From: Myxococcota bacterium | Lineage (GTDB): Bacteria > Myxococcota > UBA727 > JAHDBA01 | Direction of reading: 5' to 3' | NCBI GenBank assembly: GCA_020627505.1 | Contig: JAHDGS010000001.1 | Location: 1 to 55,648, forward strand | Length of the DNA: 55,648 nt | Shown here: one piece after another, positions 9,659 to 17,864 of the stretch | Layout: the number at the start of each line of letters is the position of its first letter | Numbering within the stretch: the first letter of the stretch is position 1 | Made by a program: the position numbers and the translations under genes | The notes under the pieces: generated by a model | Told to the model about the DNA's origin: nothing | Database searches by the model: none | Seen by the model: only the letters and a program-made list of their open reading frames with translations

Positions 9659-10226
9659 CTATTTCTCCGACAGAAACAGGAATTGGTATTGGTGCGCCTT
9701 CTGGAGATATCGCTTGAATATTCGTTTTAACTGACGCTTCTTGTAATATCTCTTCTTCAGAAAGCAATTCTTGATATTGCATCATCAATATCAATCTCGA
9801 CTCAAATTGACGTTCGGACCATTTTTGAACAATAGATTCTGCATACAATTTTTTGAGTTCTCTATATGCATTCAACTCTTTACGTAACAAACGGTATCGC
9901 TCAAGAAGCTCATCTGACGTACTGTTTATGAAAATACCAGCAAAGGGTACAAGTATATCTATCACTGCTTTAACTATCGTTTCTTTATCTTCTCGAGCTA
10001 GTTGTTGGTCAAGCTCAGCTTGATTATTCGGCAAAGATTGGTCAAGCCTATCCAATTTCGCCTTTAATTCAGAATCATCAAAATATCCCAATTGTCTTCG
10101 AACATCACTCAGATCTTTTTTGCTGAGATCTTCACTTTTCGACAATAGTTGTTGAATACTTTTGAGCGTATTGAGTTTATCTAATATTCTTTCGCTCTTT
10201 TGAGGAGTATCGAAGCGAGACTTCAA
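9651..10226 (-). CDS. Hypothetical coiled-coil protein
   Basis: 191 residues, unrecognised. Mostly helical and charged, with heptad-like stretches at about 1-80 and 105-165 and one short hydrophobic segment (IVKAVIDILVPFAGIF, about 85-100). No signal peptide or motif. It overlaps kynU by 4 bases at its start and the next gene by 8 bases at its end, so it belongs to a four-gene operon, although its sequence does not point to tryptophan metabolism. Confidence 0.6.
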   Translation of the reverse strand: MKSRFDTPQKSERILDKLNTLKSIQQLLSKSEDLSKKDLSDVRRQLGYFDDSELKAKLDRLDQSLPNNQAELDQQLAREDKETIVKAVIDILVPFAGIFINSTSDELLERYRLLRKELNAYRELKKLYAESIVQKWSERQFESRLILMMQYQELLSEEEILQEASVKTNIQAISPEGAPIPIPVSVGEIDD

Positions 10227-11518
10227 ATCAAAACACTCGCTAAGATTTCCGCAAATCGAAAGCAGTCCATATGACTATTGTACATCGGTGTCGGCGCAAC
10301 ACGGATCAGTCCTGGTGGTCTAAAGTCTGTGACCGCACCCGCATCTTGCAGTGCTTTTCTGACAGCTTCAGGTTTTTCAAAAATATTAAGCGTGACCTGG
10401 CAACCGCGCTCATCTACATTTCGCGGTGTAACGATTTCAAAGAGCTGTATCGGTGTGGCAGCCTCAACGGTATCAATGCACTCTATCAAGAACGAAGACA
10501 AAGATTCACTTTTAGCCCTGAGCGTATCCATACCCACATCAGTAAAGTGCTTTAATGATCCGACAAGCGGTGCCATTGATAGAATCGGTGCATTGGAAAC
10601 CTGCCAACCTTCAGCAGTCGGCAGTGGCACAAAGGTATCTGTCATCGCAAAACGTGCTTTAGGGTCATTGCCCCACCAGCCTGCGAATCGGTGTATTGAG
10701 GTATCTTTCGCGAGATCGTCATGCACATAAGCAAAAGCAATCGAACCAGGCCCACCATTTAAATATTTATATGTACAACCCGCGGCATAATCGACCCCCC
10801 AATCATGGAGCCTTAAGGGAACATTGCCTGCCGCATGAGCAAGATCGATACCGACCTTGATTTCTTGTTGTGCGCCACCATATTTTTTCGCGAGAGCTGT
10901 GATTTTTTCAACAGGAAAGAACTGTCCTGTTTTAAAATTGACGGCACTCATCATGACTGTTGAAAGCTGCGAACCATGCTCAACAAAGCAGCGCTCAATA
11001 TCTTCATCATCGATACACCAATTGCCTTCTTTTGCTTTCAAAAAGACCACCGCTTCGTCCGGGTCAAAACCATGAAATGCAGCTTGCGACTGAGCGGCGT
11101 AAATATCGGAGGGAAAAGCATGCTCATCAAGCAATATTTTGAAACGTTCTTTGGTGGGCTTATAAAAAGAGACCATCAAGAAATGAAGATTGACTGTGAG
11201 CGTGTTCATCGCACAGACTTCTGTTTCTTTGGCACCAATAATCTCAGCGAGGTCAGCTGCTATATTTTGATGATATGTCACCCACGGGCGTTCTTTATGA
11301 AAGTGACCATCGACAGCAAGCCGGGCCCACGCGTCGAGTTCTTCTTCAACCATCACGCGACTTGATTTCGGTAATAATCCAAGCGAGTTGCCTGTGAAAT
11401 AAAGGGTATTGTTGTTGCCTTTATCGTCTTTCGGAAACACATACCACTCTTTGCAGTCTGACAGATTATCTGCGCTATCAAGTTCAATCGCTTTTGCTCG
11501 GAGTTGTTCAAGGATCAT
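10223..11518 (-). CDS. kynU: Kynureninase
   Basis: 431 residues, a PLP-dependent fold-type I enzyme that cleaves kynurenine to anthranilate and alanine. Family landmarks: YFTGNSLGLLP near the N-terminus, the NFKTGQF segment, the Asp-x-x-His pair (GIDLAHAAGN) and the Schiff-base lysine at about 251 in CTYKYLNGGPG. Full length for the family. It lies 42 bases downstream of a cyclase-family gene that may supply kynurenine from N-formylkynurenine. No tryptophan 2,3-dioxygenase is in the window. Confidence 0.93.
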   Translation of the reverse strand: MILEQLRAKAIELDSADNLSDCKEWYVFPKDDKGNNNTLYFTGNSLGLLPKSSRVMVEEELDAWARLAVDGHFHKERPWVTYHQNIAADLAEIIGAKETEVCAMNTLTVNLHFLMVSFYKPTKERFKILLDEHAFPSDIYAAQSQAAFHGFDPDEAVVFLKAKEGNWCIDDEDIERCFVEHGSQLSTVMMSAVNFKTGQFFPVEKITALAKKYGGAQQEIKVGIDLAHAAGNVPLRLHDWGVDYAAGCTYKYLNGGPGSIAFAYVHDDLAKDTSIHRFAGWWGNDPKARFAMTDTFVPLPTAEGWQVSNAPILSMAPLVGSLKHFTDVGMDTLRAKSESLSSFLIECIDTVEAATPIQLFEIVTPRNVDERGCQVTLNIFEKPEAVRKALQDAGAVTDFRPPGLIRVAPTPMYNSHMDCFRFAEILASVLI

Positions 11519-11560
11519 AAGAACTTATCTCAAAGAAAATAAACCAGTTCAAGAGGTGAT

Positions 11561-12325
11561 TTATATTCGTGCTAAAGGGTAGAGCAGTGGCCTAACAGGC
11601 ACGGCATCTGAGTCGACTGAAATATGTTGTAGTTCGAGTAAATATGCTTCGGCCTTCTCGATATGAGCAGGTTTTAAGAATTCGACGATTAGATTATCTT
11701 CATTTTGAAAAAACATCTGGTGATTGGGTGTTGTCCCACCATCCTCTTCTCGATCGATTGAAGGTAAATTAGTGAGAAGTACTTCATAACGAAGTCTCAA
11801 CCATTGAATCGCCTCTTTTGTAAAATACGGCGGGTTTGAACGACTCACATCGATCTTGGTGGTGTCCAAGTCAACAAGCGGTGGGTCGACAATGATGATA
11901 GCTGCCTTCACCTCATGCTGCCAGGCTGCTTCCAGCCACTGTTTTTGAAACGCTGCTGCAGTCACCACCTTGTCACTCGTGGATTGTCGCCCCTCGTAGG
12001 TTTCATCTGTTGATAAGAAGGCGACTGAGCGAAGTATATATATATCAGTCAAACATTTTATGTTGATATTTGATTTTGAAATCGAAGATGATTGAGATGA
12101 AATATGCGCTTTCGTTTCGAGGTGAGTTGTATGCGCATGAGGAACCAGCGACCATTCTCCGCATGAAACCGCATCACCCAATTCAAGATCAAGTAATTGT
12201 TTCATCGCAGCCGGTTCACAACCATATGCATTTAATTGATCCGAAAAAAGTGTGTAGCTAAAATCGACAACAGAATCCACAGCATACCCAAAACGTGCCT
12301 CATCAACTCTTAACTCAAACTGCAT
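11561..12325 (-). CDS. Cyclase-family protein, possible kynurenine formamidase-like
   Basis: 254 residues. The segment PHAHTTHLETKAH (62-74) resembles the metal motif HxGTHxDxPxH of the cyclase/KynB family, with Glu70 for the usual Asp and the first His shifted by one. A second family element appears as LLTNLPSIDREEDGG followed by a His and a Glu 13 residues later (NHQMFFQNEDNLIVE), near the expected spacing of the remaining ligands. Placement directly before kynU supports N-formylkynurenine hydrolysis. The altered ligand spacing leaves activity uncertain. There is no obvious Shine-Dalgarno at the ATG. Confidence 0.6.
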   Translation of the reverse strand: MQFELRVDEARFGYAVDSVVDFSYTLFSDQLNAYGCEPAAMKQLLDLELGDAVSCGEWSLVPHAHTTHLETKAHISSQSSSISKSNINIKCLTDIYILRSVAFLSTDETYEGRQSTSDKVVTAAAFQKQWLEAAWQHEVKAAIIIVDPPLVDLDTTKIDVSRSNPPYFTKEAIQWLRLRYEVLLTNLPSIDREEDGGTTPNHQMFFQNEDNLIVEFLKPAHIEKAEAYLLELQHISVDSDAVPVRPLLYPLARI

Positions 12326-12441
12326 ATTTAATGTATAGCCTAATTTATTGGTTTAGCGAATGAACAACAGTCCATATCACCGTTCCAAACTGAAACTTGT
12401 GGCGATTGAGTACACATGATAGCAATCCTTAGGAGGTTCTT

Positions 12442-12702
12442 ATGGGATTTATATCGTGGATTATATTTGGGTTGATTGCAGGTGGTATCGCTAAGTTTTT
12501 AATGCCAGGAAAACAAGGTGGCGGACTGATTAAAACGGTTCTTTTGGGTGTGATCGGCTCATTAGTTGGGGGCTGGATCGGTACCCAACTCGGTTTTGGA
12601 ACAGTCGAGGCAGGATTTGATATTAGAAACTTTGGTCTCGCTGTTGTTGGCGCCCTTGTTGTGTTATTCATTTGGCAAACACTTTTTGGTTCAAAAGAAT
12701 AA
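12442..12702 (+). CDS. GlsB/YeaQ/YmgE family membrane protein
   Basis: 86 residues with three hydrophobic helices. It shows the family pattern: N-terminal ISWIIFGLIAGGIAKFLMPG, then GGGLIKTVLLGVIGSLVGGW and a C-terminal helix ending IWQTLFG. These small inner-membrane proteins are often stress-induced; the biochemical role is not known. A perfect RBS (AGGAGG, 7 bases from the ATG). The dodecin gene follows after 9 bases, so the two form an operon. Confidence 0.9.
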   Translation: MGFISWIIFGLIAGGIAKFLMPGKQGGGLIKTVLLGVIGSLVGGWIGTQLGFGTVEAGFDIRNFGLAVVGALVVLFIWQTLFGSKE

Positions 12703-12711
12703 GGAGAAAAC

Positions 12712-12912
12712 ATGTCTGTAGCAAAAGTAATTGAAGTATCAGCAATCTCAACAAAGAGCTTTGAAGATGCGATTCAAGTCGGCGTGTCAAAAGCAAGTAA
12801 AACCGTTAAAGGCATTAAAAGCGTCTGGGTCAAAGACCAAGAAGCTGAGGTCAAAGACGGTCAAGTCATTTCATACAAAGTTGGTATGAAAGTCACTTTT
12901 GTCATCGACTAA
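12712..12912 (+). CDS. Dodecin family protein
   Basis: 66 residues, matching dodecins in length and pattern: KVIEVSAISTKSFEDAIQVG, then KTVKGIKSVWVKDQEAEV and GMKVTFVID. Dodecins form dodecamers that store or buffer flavins or CoA; the Trp in SVWVKD is at the position that stacks on flavin in archaeal/bacterial members. RBS AAGGAG 5 bases from the ATG; a terminator follows. Confidence 0.93.
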   Translation: MSVAKVIEVSAISTKSFEDAIQVGVSKASKTVKGIKSVWVKDQEAEVKDGQVISYKVGMKVTFVID

Positions 12913-12935
12913 GAATATTGATGACTTAAAAATCA

Positions 12936-12957
12936 GGCCCCTGTTGGGGCCATTTTT
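12936..12957. terminator. Bidirectional rho-independent terminator
   Basis: Stem GGCCCC / GGGGCC with loop TGTT, then ATTTTT on the plus strand and an A-rich left flank giving T residues on the minus strand. It lies between the convergent dodecin gene and the gene ending at 12956. Confidence 0.88.
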
Positions 12958-13855
12958 ATGTTGAGGATATCCCTTCCACCAGCCACATAAAATCAAGTAA
13001 GCCATGCTCTCCGTTGTGGGTTAAGCGAATGACGGCGTCGATATTCTTCATCAACGATGCACGCGTTTGAACAAGGCGTATCGCCATCTTTTCAGAAATG
13101 ATGAGCTCGGGTTTTTGAAAGAGCCCGAGTCCAGGCTGCTGCCACATTGCATCGACCGGTGGCGGACATCGATGAATCTCCGGAAGATTTTCGTGGGCAA
13201 ACCCCCACATCATGGTTTGACTGTCACGGTGATAGGTTGCACCCAGTCGCAAGTGCCCGACCGGTGTGCCGTCTTGCACCAATAGACGCTGTTCACGATC
13301 GAGAGACAAGGTCGAAAACTGCGTTAACCAGGTGCCACTGCGCTGCTCAAAATCAAAAACGCCATCTTTAACTTTATTCCACAATGTAAAAAATTCAGGC
13401 GTAAAGAACAGGGATTGTAACTCACTTTTATCGAAACGCCGCTTCAAACGAACGATACCTTCGTTCTCTTCTTGGTCTTCAGACTCTTTATCGCGATCGA
13501 CAAACCACACTTCTTTCGCGCCATCGTTATCAACCGGTTGAATCATCAATGCGCCATTCACGATGCGCTTTCCAACTTCCTCTTCGATACGCCCAGACAA
13601 TGCTTGCAAATAGGCATTCACACGATCGAGTAATTCATTTTCAGATGCAAACGCATTCTCAACAGGAATCGTGCGGTCTTCAAGCTTAAGGGGATTCCCT
13701 GAAAGGTTGTTTAACGCCGGCCATAGCCCGTCCTCAGTTGGAATAAAATCGAACTGAAAATCATTCGGTACATTCGGAAATAACAGATGGCCAATATCAA
13801 CTAATTCGAACAGAATCTCATCTGGCGTTATCTGCGGTGTTTGATTCGAATTCAT
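12956..13855 (-). CDS. Hypothetical protein downstream of rnpA
   Basis: 299 residues, no signal peptide or membrane helix, unrecognised. The central-to-late stretch RLGATYHRDSQTMMWGFAHENLP faintly resembles the 'LGTYS..tWLWAWANPS' pattern of DUF6882 proteins; I would not name it on that. It overlaps the rnpA stop by 4 bases, so it is co-translated with rnpA in the slot where yidD/yidC usually sit. Confidence 0.6.
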   Translation of the reverse strand: MNSNQTPQITPDEILFELVDIGHLLFPNVPNDFQFDFIPTEDGLWPALNNLSGNPLKLEDRTIPVENAFASENELLDRVNAYLQALSGRIEEEVGKRIVNGALMIQPVDNDGAKEVWFVDRDKESEDQEENEGIVRLKRRFDKSELQSLFFTPEFFTLWNKVKDGVFDFEQRSGTWLTQFSTLSLDREQRLLVQDGTPVGHLRLGATYHRDSQTMMWGFAHENLPEIHRCPPPVDAMWQQPGLGLFQKPELIISEKMAIRLVQTRASLMKNIDAVIRLTHNGEHGLLDFMWLVEGISST

Positions 13856-14244
13856 ATCTTCTCCTGACGTTGCTCAGCCTTCCATTTGATCTTTTCAAAT
13901 AGTCGTTCGACTTCATGCCACATCATGTCATATGTCGCTGTGGCGATCGCTGGCTTTGCTTGAAACACCACATGCCGATTGAGCAACACCGATTTTCGCT
14001 GTGAGATGATGTGTCGCAAGCGACGCTTCACCAAATTCCGGGTCGGCGCTTTACCAACTTTCTTGGACACTGTTAAACCAAAACGCGCATCACCCTCAAC
14101 ATCAAGAACCTGAAGTGTTAATAACCGGCCGTGATATTTCGTTCCTTTCCTTGCCAAATAATGAAAGCTGCCCCTTTTAAGAAGGCGGCAGCTTTTGGGC
14201 AGAGCATGGTTAGACAGGTCTATTAAACAAGCTGTCTTCGGCAT
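13852..14244 (-). CDS. rnpA: Ribonuclease P protein component
   Basis: 130 residues. Family landmarks: LPKSCRLLKRGSF near residue 15-27 and the RNA-binding signature RFGLTVSKKVGKAPTRNLVK followed by RRLR. The protein supports the RNase P RNA in 5' maturation of tRNAs. It starts 8 bases after rpmH, the conserved bacterial order. The ATG at 14244 gives about 14 residues before the conserved LPK; a later start would lose the tight coupling to rpmH. Confidence 0.95.
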   Translation of the reverse strand: MPKTACLIDLSNHALPKSCRLLKRGSFHYLARKGTKYHGRLLTLQVLDVEGDARFGLTVSKKVGKAPTRNLVKRRLRHIISQRKSVLLNRHVVFQAKPAIATATYDMMWHEVERLFEKIKWKAEQRQEKI

Positions 14245-14252
14245 ATGCCTAT

Positions 14253-14402
14253 TTATTTGACGTAAGTCGATGGTGTGAGTCGCTTACGACCTTTTGCGCG
14301 TCGACGTTTGATGACGTCTTGTCCACTTGATGTTGACATTCTTGAACGAAAACCATGCTTGCGTGCACGTTTGATATTCGAAGGTTGAAATGTTCTTTTC
14401 AT
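14253..14402 (-). CDS. rpmH: 50S ribosomal protein L34
   Basis: A 49-residue, very basic protein: [20 protein letters not shown], then [20 protein letters not shown] and RLTPSTYVK. This is a full-length L34. It heads the rpmH-rnpA-hypothetical operon. The 173 bases to dsbD must hold divergent promoters. I see no DnaA-box cluster there, so this copy does not mark an origin in the visible sequence. Confidence 0.96.
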   Translation of the reverse strand: MKRTFQPSNIKRARKHGFRSRMSTSSGQDVIKRRRAKGRKRLTPSTYVK

Positions 14403-14575
14403 AATTCACCTACTGTGTTGGGCAGTGCCCAAATGATCATTTAGAGTCCGAATATGCCACATGTTTTCGGGATGTCAACGGTTCGTCTCACGACAAAACC
14501 CATTCGAACGCCACTTCGAGATAATCCGTAGCATTTATGGACATTCCCTCGTAGTGTATATAGAAAGGATATACC

Positions 14576-15937
14576 ATGCAACTAACTAGAATTATGTGTT
14601 TTTTTCTGGCCTCGGTCTTTTTTTCTCCTCAGCTTTTTGCCGCTGGCGATCTCAAGAGCAGTGTTTTGGGAGCGCTTGACCAAGGGAACTGGTTATTGAG
14701 CCTTGCACTTGTGACACTTGCTGGTCTTGGCACCGCGCTCACACCTTGTGTCTACCCGTTAATACCGATCACTTTGGGCATATTTGGCGCCAAAAATACC
14801 ACTCCGGTGAAAGGCTTTTTACTGGCCTCTGCATATGTCGCTGGCATGGTCGTCTTATATGCAACACTCGGAACAGCCTTTGCGTATTTTGGCGTGGTCG
14901 CCGGGGCCGCCTTTCAAAGTCCATTTGTGATGGGTTTTGTGGCTGTTTTTTGCATCATCATGGCCTTGAGTATGTTTGGCGCATTTGAGATTGCCCTACC
15001 CGGAAACCTGCAAACAAAGCTCAGTCAGGTTGGTGGTGCAGGCTTTAAAGGTGCATTTATGATGGGCCTTGTCGCCGGTATTATTGCCGCCCCATGTACT
15101 GGTCCTGTTTTAAGTGTAATTCTCACCGTTATTGCTCAAGATGGTGATATTGCCAAAGGTGCCGTCCATATGATTTTCTACGGTCTGGGTATTGGGATTC
15201 CCTTCTTGATTCTTGGCACGTTCTCTTCTGGGATCATGAAGATGCCCAAAAGTGGCCCATGGATGGAGACCGTCAAAAGTATTTTTGGTGTCGCGATGTT
15301 AGTTGCCGGCGTATACTACCTGCAATTTGCAGTATCTCCAATTAGTGCCTTCATCAAATGGCTTGCAATGTCTCCGATTTGGATGTTTGTTGGACTATCG
15401 ATTATCGGTGTTGCTATCGGCGCACTGCATCTCTCTTTTAAATACGTCTCGACGACTGAAAAATTGCGTAAAGGCTTTGGTGTCGCTCTTCTCTCAATCG
15501 GTTTGATGGGTATTATGGGTTCCCTGCTGAATGAACCTGCCGGCGCCACCCACACGGACGCTCACGAAGGTTGGCTGACATTTGGCAAAGAAGAAGGCGC
15601 TGCCGGGCAGTTCAACAAGGTCCTGACACGTGCTAAAGATCAAGGGCAACCTGTGATGGTCGATTTCTTCGCCGATTGGTGCGTTGCATGCAAAGAGCTC
15701 GACAAATATACGTACGTTGATACCAGTGTTCAAAAAGAACTTGAGCGTTTTCAAGCCATCAAAATCGATGCGACAGGAGAGAGTACAGATCTCACCAAGC
15801 TACAAAAAGAATACCGAGTTGTTGGGCTGCCGACAGTCTTGTTCTTTGACAGCACAGGACGGCTCTTGAAAGACAAAACGGTCACCGGTTTTATTGAAGC
15901 GCCAGAAATGCTTCAAATTCTAAAGGCAGTACCGTAA
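14576..15937 (+). CDS. dsbD: Thiol:disulfide interchange protein DsbD, short form without the alpha domain
   Basis: 453 residues. A signal peptide (to about residue 23, FAA) leads straight into the transmembrane beta domain with its two redox cysteines, Cys58 (LTPCVYPLIP) and Cys174 (AAPCTGPVLS), and about eight helices. The periplasmic gamma thioredoxin domain follows with CVAC at 369-372 (FADWCVACKELDKYTY). It carries electrons from cytoplasmic thioredoxin to periplasmic partners. The N-terminal immunoglobulin-like alpha domain of E. coli DsbD is absent, so a separate acceptor is expected. The NAD-kinase homologue follows after 8 bases. Confidence 0.92.
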   Translation: MQLTRIMCFFLASVFFSPQLFAAGDLKSSVLGALDQGNWLLSLALVTLAGLGTALTPCVYPLIPITLGIFGAKNTTPVKGFLLASAYVAGMVVLYATLGTAFAYFGVVAGAAFQSPFVMGFVAVFCIIMALSMFGAFEIALPGNLQTKLSQVGGAGFKGAFMMGLVAGIIAAPCTGPVLSVILTVIAQDGDIAKGAVHMIFYGLGIGIPFLILGTFSSGIMKMPKSGPWMETVKSIFGVAMLVAGVYYLQFAVSPISAFIKWLAMSPIWMFVGLSIIGVAIGALHLSFKYVSTTEKLRKGFGVALLSIGLMGIMGSLLNEPAGATHTDAHEGWLTFGKEEGAAGQFNKVLTRAKDQGQPVMVDFFADWCVACKELDKYTYVDTSVQKELERFQAIKIDATGESTDLTKLQKEYRVVGLPTVLFFDSTGRLLKDKTVTGFIEAPEMLQILKAVP

Positions 15938-15945
15938 ACTCTAGT

Positions 15946-16848
15946 ATGAAGATACTTATCGCCGCGAAGAAGAGCTCATATGAGCTCGCCCATCAGTATC
16001 AAAATGAAGATATTCTTTTACAACTGAAAGACGGTGCACCTGCTGTTGCGCATCTTGTGCCAAGCCATGAAGAGCACAGCTCTAATCTTGAAAAGATTCG
16101 CTCGAGCTTAAAGACAACAACACACTCAGTTGACTTCTTATATCGAGATGCCCTGCCCAACAGCATCAGTGGATATGATGTTGTTCTATCTGCCGGAGGA
16201 GACGGGACCGTTTTAGATATTGCGAGTCGCCTCAATGACGCCACAACACGCCTGCTGTCGATCAATTCTGCACCAGGATTCTCCGTTGGTTTTTTATGTG
16301 CACTTTCTAGTGATACATACGAGCTCATTCCAAAATATCTTGAAAATGAGAATCTGTTTTCACACATCACACGATTAAATGTAAAACTTGACGGTGTGAC
16401 GTTGCGTCCGGTCTTAAATGACATGCTGATTTGTCACCAAAACCCTGCCGCAAGTTCTAAATACCGTCTCGGTCGCGGTGCAGACTTGCTTGAACTCACT
16501 AAAGTCCAAAAAAATAGTGGTATTTGGATATCAACAGCCGCAGGTAGTACTGCAGCGATGCTATCTGCTGGCGGTGAAGCTCAAGCATTAGATGACAATC
16601 GACTTCAATTTAAAGTTCGAGAGCCATATCTGGCTCAAGATGCTTCCTCAATTGATGACCATTTCTTTTTTGAACAGGACATCTCAGTCTTGAGCTCAAT
16701 GCGACGTGGCAAGATTTTTCTCGATGGGCCACATACATCTTTTGATTTCGCTATCGGCTCGAAGGTTGAGCTATCAAATACTGCGCCAGCACTCAGACTA
16801 TCAATGAGTCAAGCGATGCTTGAAAAAAGAGCACGGCTTCAAAGGTGA
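15946..16848 (+). CDS. NAD(+) kinase family protein
   Basis: 300 residues with the ATP-NAD kinase signature GGDGT at 84-88 (LSAGGDGTVLD), the NE/D-type motif as LNDMLICHQNP and the glycine-rich GIWISTAAGSTAAMLSAGG. Family members make NADP from NAD. The first half is more divergent than in housekeeping NadK, so this may be a second or eukaryote-like kinase; a canonical nadK elsewhere cannot be excluded. It shares an operon with dsbD, whose electrons come ultimately from NADPH, a plausible functional link. Confidence 0.8.
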   Translation: MKILIAAKKSSYELAHQYQNEDILLQLKDGAPAVAHLVPSHEEHSSNLEKIRSSLKTTTHSVDFLYRDALPNSISGYDVVLSAGGDGTVLDIASRLNDATTRLLSINSAPGFSVGFLCALSSDTYELIPKYLENENLFSHITRLNVKLDGVTLRPVLNDMLICHQNPAASSKYRLGRGADLLELTKVQKNSGIWISTAAGSTAAMLSAGGEAQALDDNRLQFKVREPYLAQDASSIDDHFFFEQDISVLSSMRRGKIFLDGPHTSFDFAIGSKVELSNTAPALRLSMSQAMLEKRARLQR

Positions 16849-16856
16849 AAGTGACT

Positions 16857-16872
16857 TCGGTCAAATGACCGA
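16857..16872. promoter_or_regulatory. Palindromic element TCGGTCAAATGACCGA
   Basis: A near-perfect 16-base palindrome 51 bases before the ATG at 16924. Related elements occur at 45821-45836 and, less well matched, 53296-53311, each upstream of an unrecognised gene. This looks like an operator for a dimeric regulator, but none is identifiable. Confidence 0.45.
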
Positions 16873-16923
16873 TATCAAATCGATCTTTCGCAACCTTTCG
16901 ACGCATCTACCGAATATACTCAT

Positions 16924-17439
16924 ATGGGAAAAATAGAGAAGCTTATTCGGAAGGCAAAAGCAACCGTCGACTGGTATCCAGATGAAGTTCCTCTCGCAAC
17001 GGCTACCGGCGTTCGATTCAATTACGCTTCTGGAGATAGTTTCTTATCCAAGCTTGAAAGTAAATGCGCGGGAATTTTTTCCAGAAAAGAGCTCTCTCAA
17101 CTCAATGCAAAAGATTTTACTGTCGTCAAAAATACAATTGAAACTTATCTTAACGAAAAATATCCAAACCAAAACTTCTCAAACTTTAGACTTGAAGGAG
17201 AAGGCGAGCGCCTTAAAGATCAAATTAAGTGGCATAAAACACCAGAAGTTCGTGTCGATATTGAAACCCAGTTTGAAAAAGGCGAAACTTTTGAACAGTT
17301 TCTTGCGAAAATTGCTGGCCCAGTTGCCGCGCTCGTAGGCGTCCCGCTTCATATTGCAGGCGCCATGACTACTATTGGTCAAGAAGTTGGCGCACGTTCT
17401 CCGGCGGACGACCAAGAATCGCTTGCTGACCACGAATAA
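16924..17439 (+). CDS. Hypothetical protein
   Basis: 171 residues, unrecognised. Soluble N-terminal two thirds with mixed charge; a weakly hydrophobic Ala/Gly/Val stretch (IAGPVAALVGVPLHIAGAMT, about 131-150) could be one membrane or amphipathic segment. No signal peptide. Its last 68 bases overlap the 3' end of the convergent arsC-like gene. The palindrome upstream links it to the unknown genes at 45-47 and 53-55 kb; I see no protein similarity to them. Confidence 0.6.
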   Translation: MGKIEKLIRKAKATVDWYPDEVPLATATGVRFNYASGDSFLSKLESKCAGIFSRKELSQLNAKDFTVVKNTIETYLNEKYPNQNFSNFRLEGEGERLKDQIKWHKTPEVRVDIETQFEKGETFEQFLAKIAGPVAALVGVPLHIAGAMTTIGQEVGARSPADDQESLADHE

Positions 17440-17725
17440 CCAATGGTCGCTCGATGAGCTTCGGGTTGTCGTGTAATATTTGAACCCATTCGGCTTGACT
17501 TGGATTCTTTTCTTTTAAGCCAAGCTCTTTATAAAGCGCCTCTTTTTTTCGAATCAACAGACTGACATCCCCAAGCATCGATATTGCTTCTTTGATTGCT
17601 TTTTTGGAAGGTGTCTTTTCGAGATAAAGAACGATCTCAGGTGATACGCCTTGTTCTTCGATGAGCTTGAGGGTTTCACGCGACTTTGAACAGCGTGGAT
17701 TGTGCCAAATGGTGATGTCAGACAT
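17372..17725 (-). CDS. ArsC-family (glutaredoxin-dependent) arsenate reductase or Spx/YffB-like protein
   Basis: 117 residues from ATG 17725, which has AGGAG 6 bases upstream. The catalytic cysteine is Cys12 in IWHNPRCSKSRE. The ArsC features LYLEKTPSKKAI and the C-terminal IERPLVIRGQQAILGRPPE are present, including the Arg cluster that binds oxyanion. The family reduces arsenate using glutaredoxin/glutathione. There is no ars operon nearby, so a generic thiol role is possible. The unusually long 68-base tail overlap with the convergent gene is real in both frames. Confidence 0.85.
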   Translation of the reverse strand: MSDITIWHNPRCSKSRETLKLIEEQGVSPEIVLYLEKTPSKKAIKEAISMLGDVSLLIRKKEALYKELGLKEKNPSQAEWVQILHDNPKLIERPLVIRGQQAILGRPPENVRQLLDQ

Positions 17726-17864
17726 GGGAACTCCTATCGTGTTATACTCTTCTTTGACACTTTCAGCTCTGATTGCAAGAAAGCTCACAAATAATTATTT
17801 TGAGAACGACGAACAAATATCAGATGCATGAACTCTATTTCTATCGGCAAAATTAGATGATCGT

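Noticed and set aside
14421-14447. TGATCAT and GGGCAC upstream of rpmH as a sixth regulon site
   Set aside because: The two blocks are 2 bases apart instead of 13, so the spacing rule fails.
14403-14575. Replication origin next to rpmH
   Set aside because: No DnaA-box cluster or AT-rich unwinding element, and dnaA/dnaN are absent.
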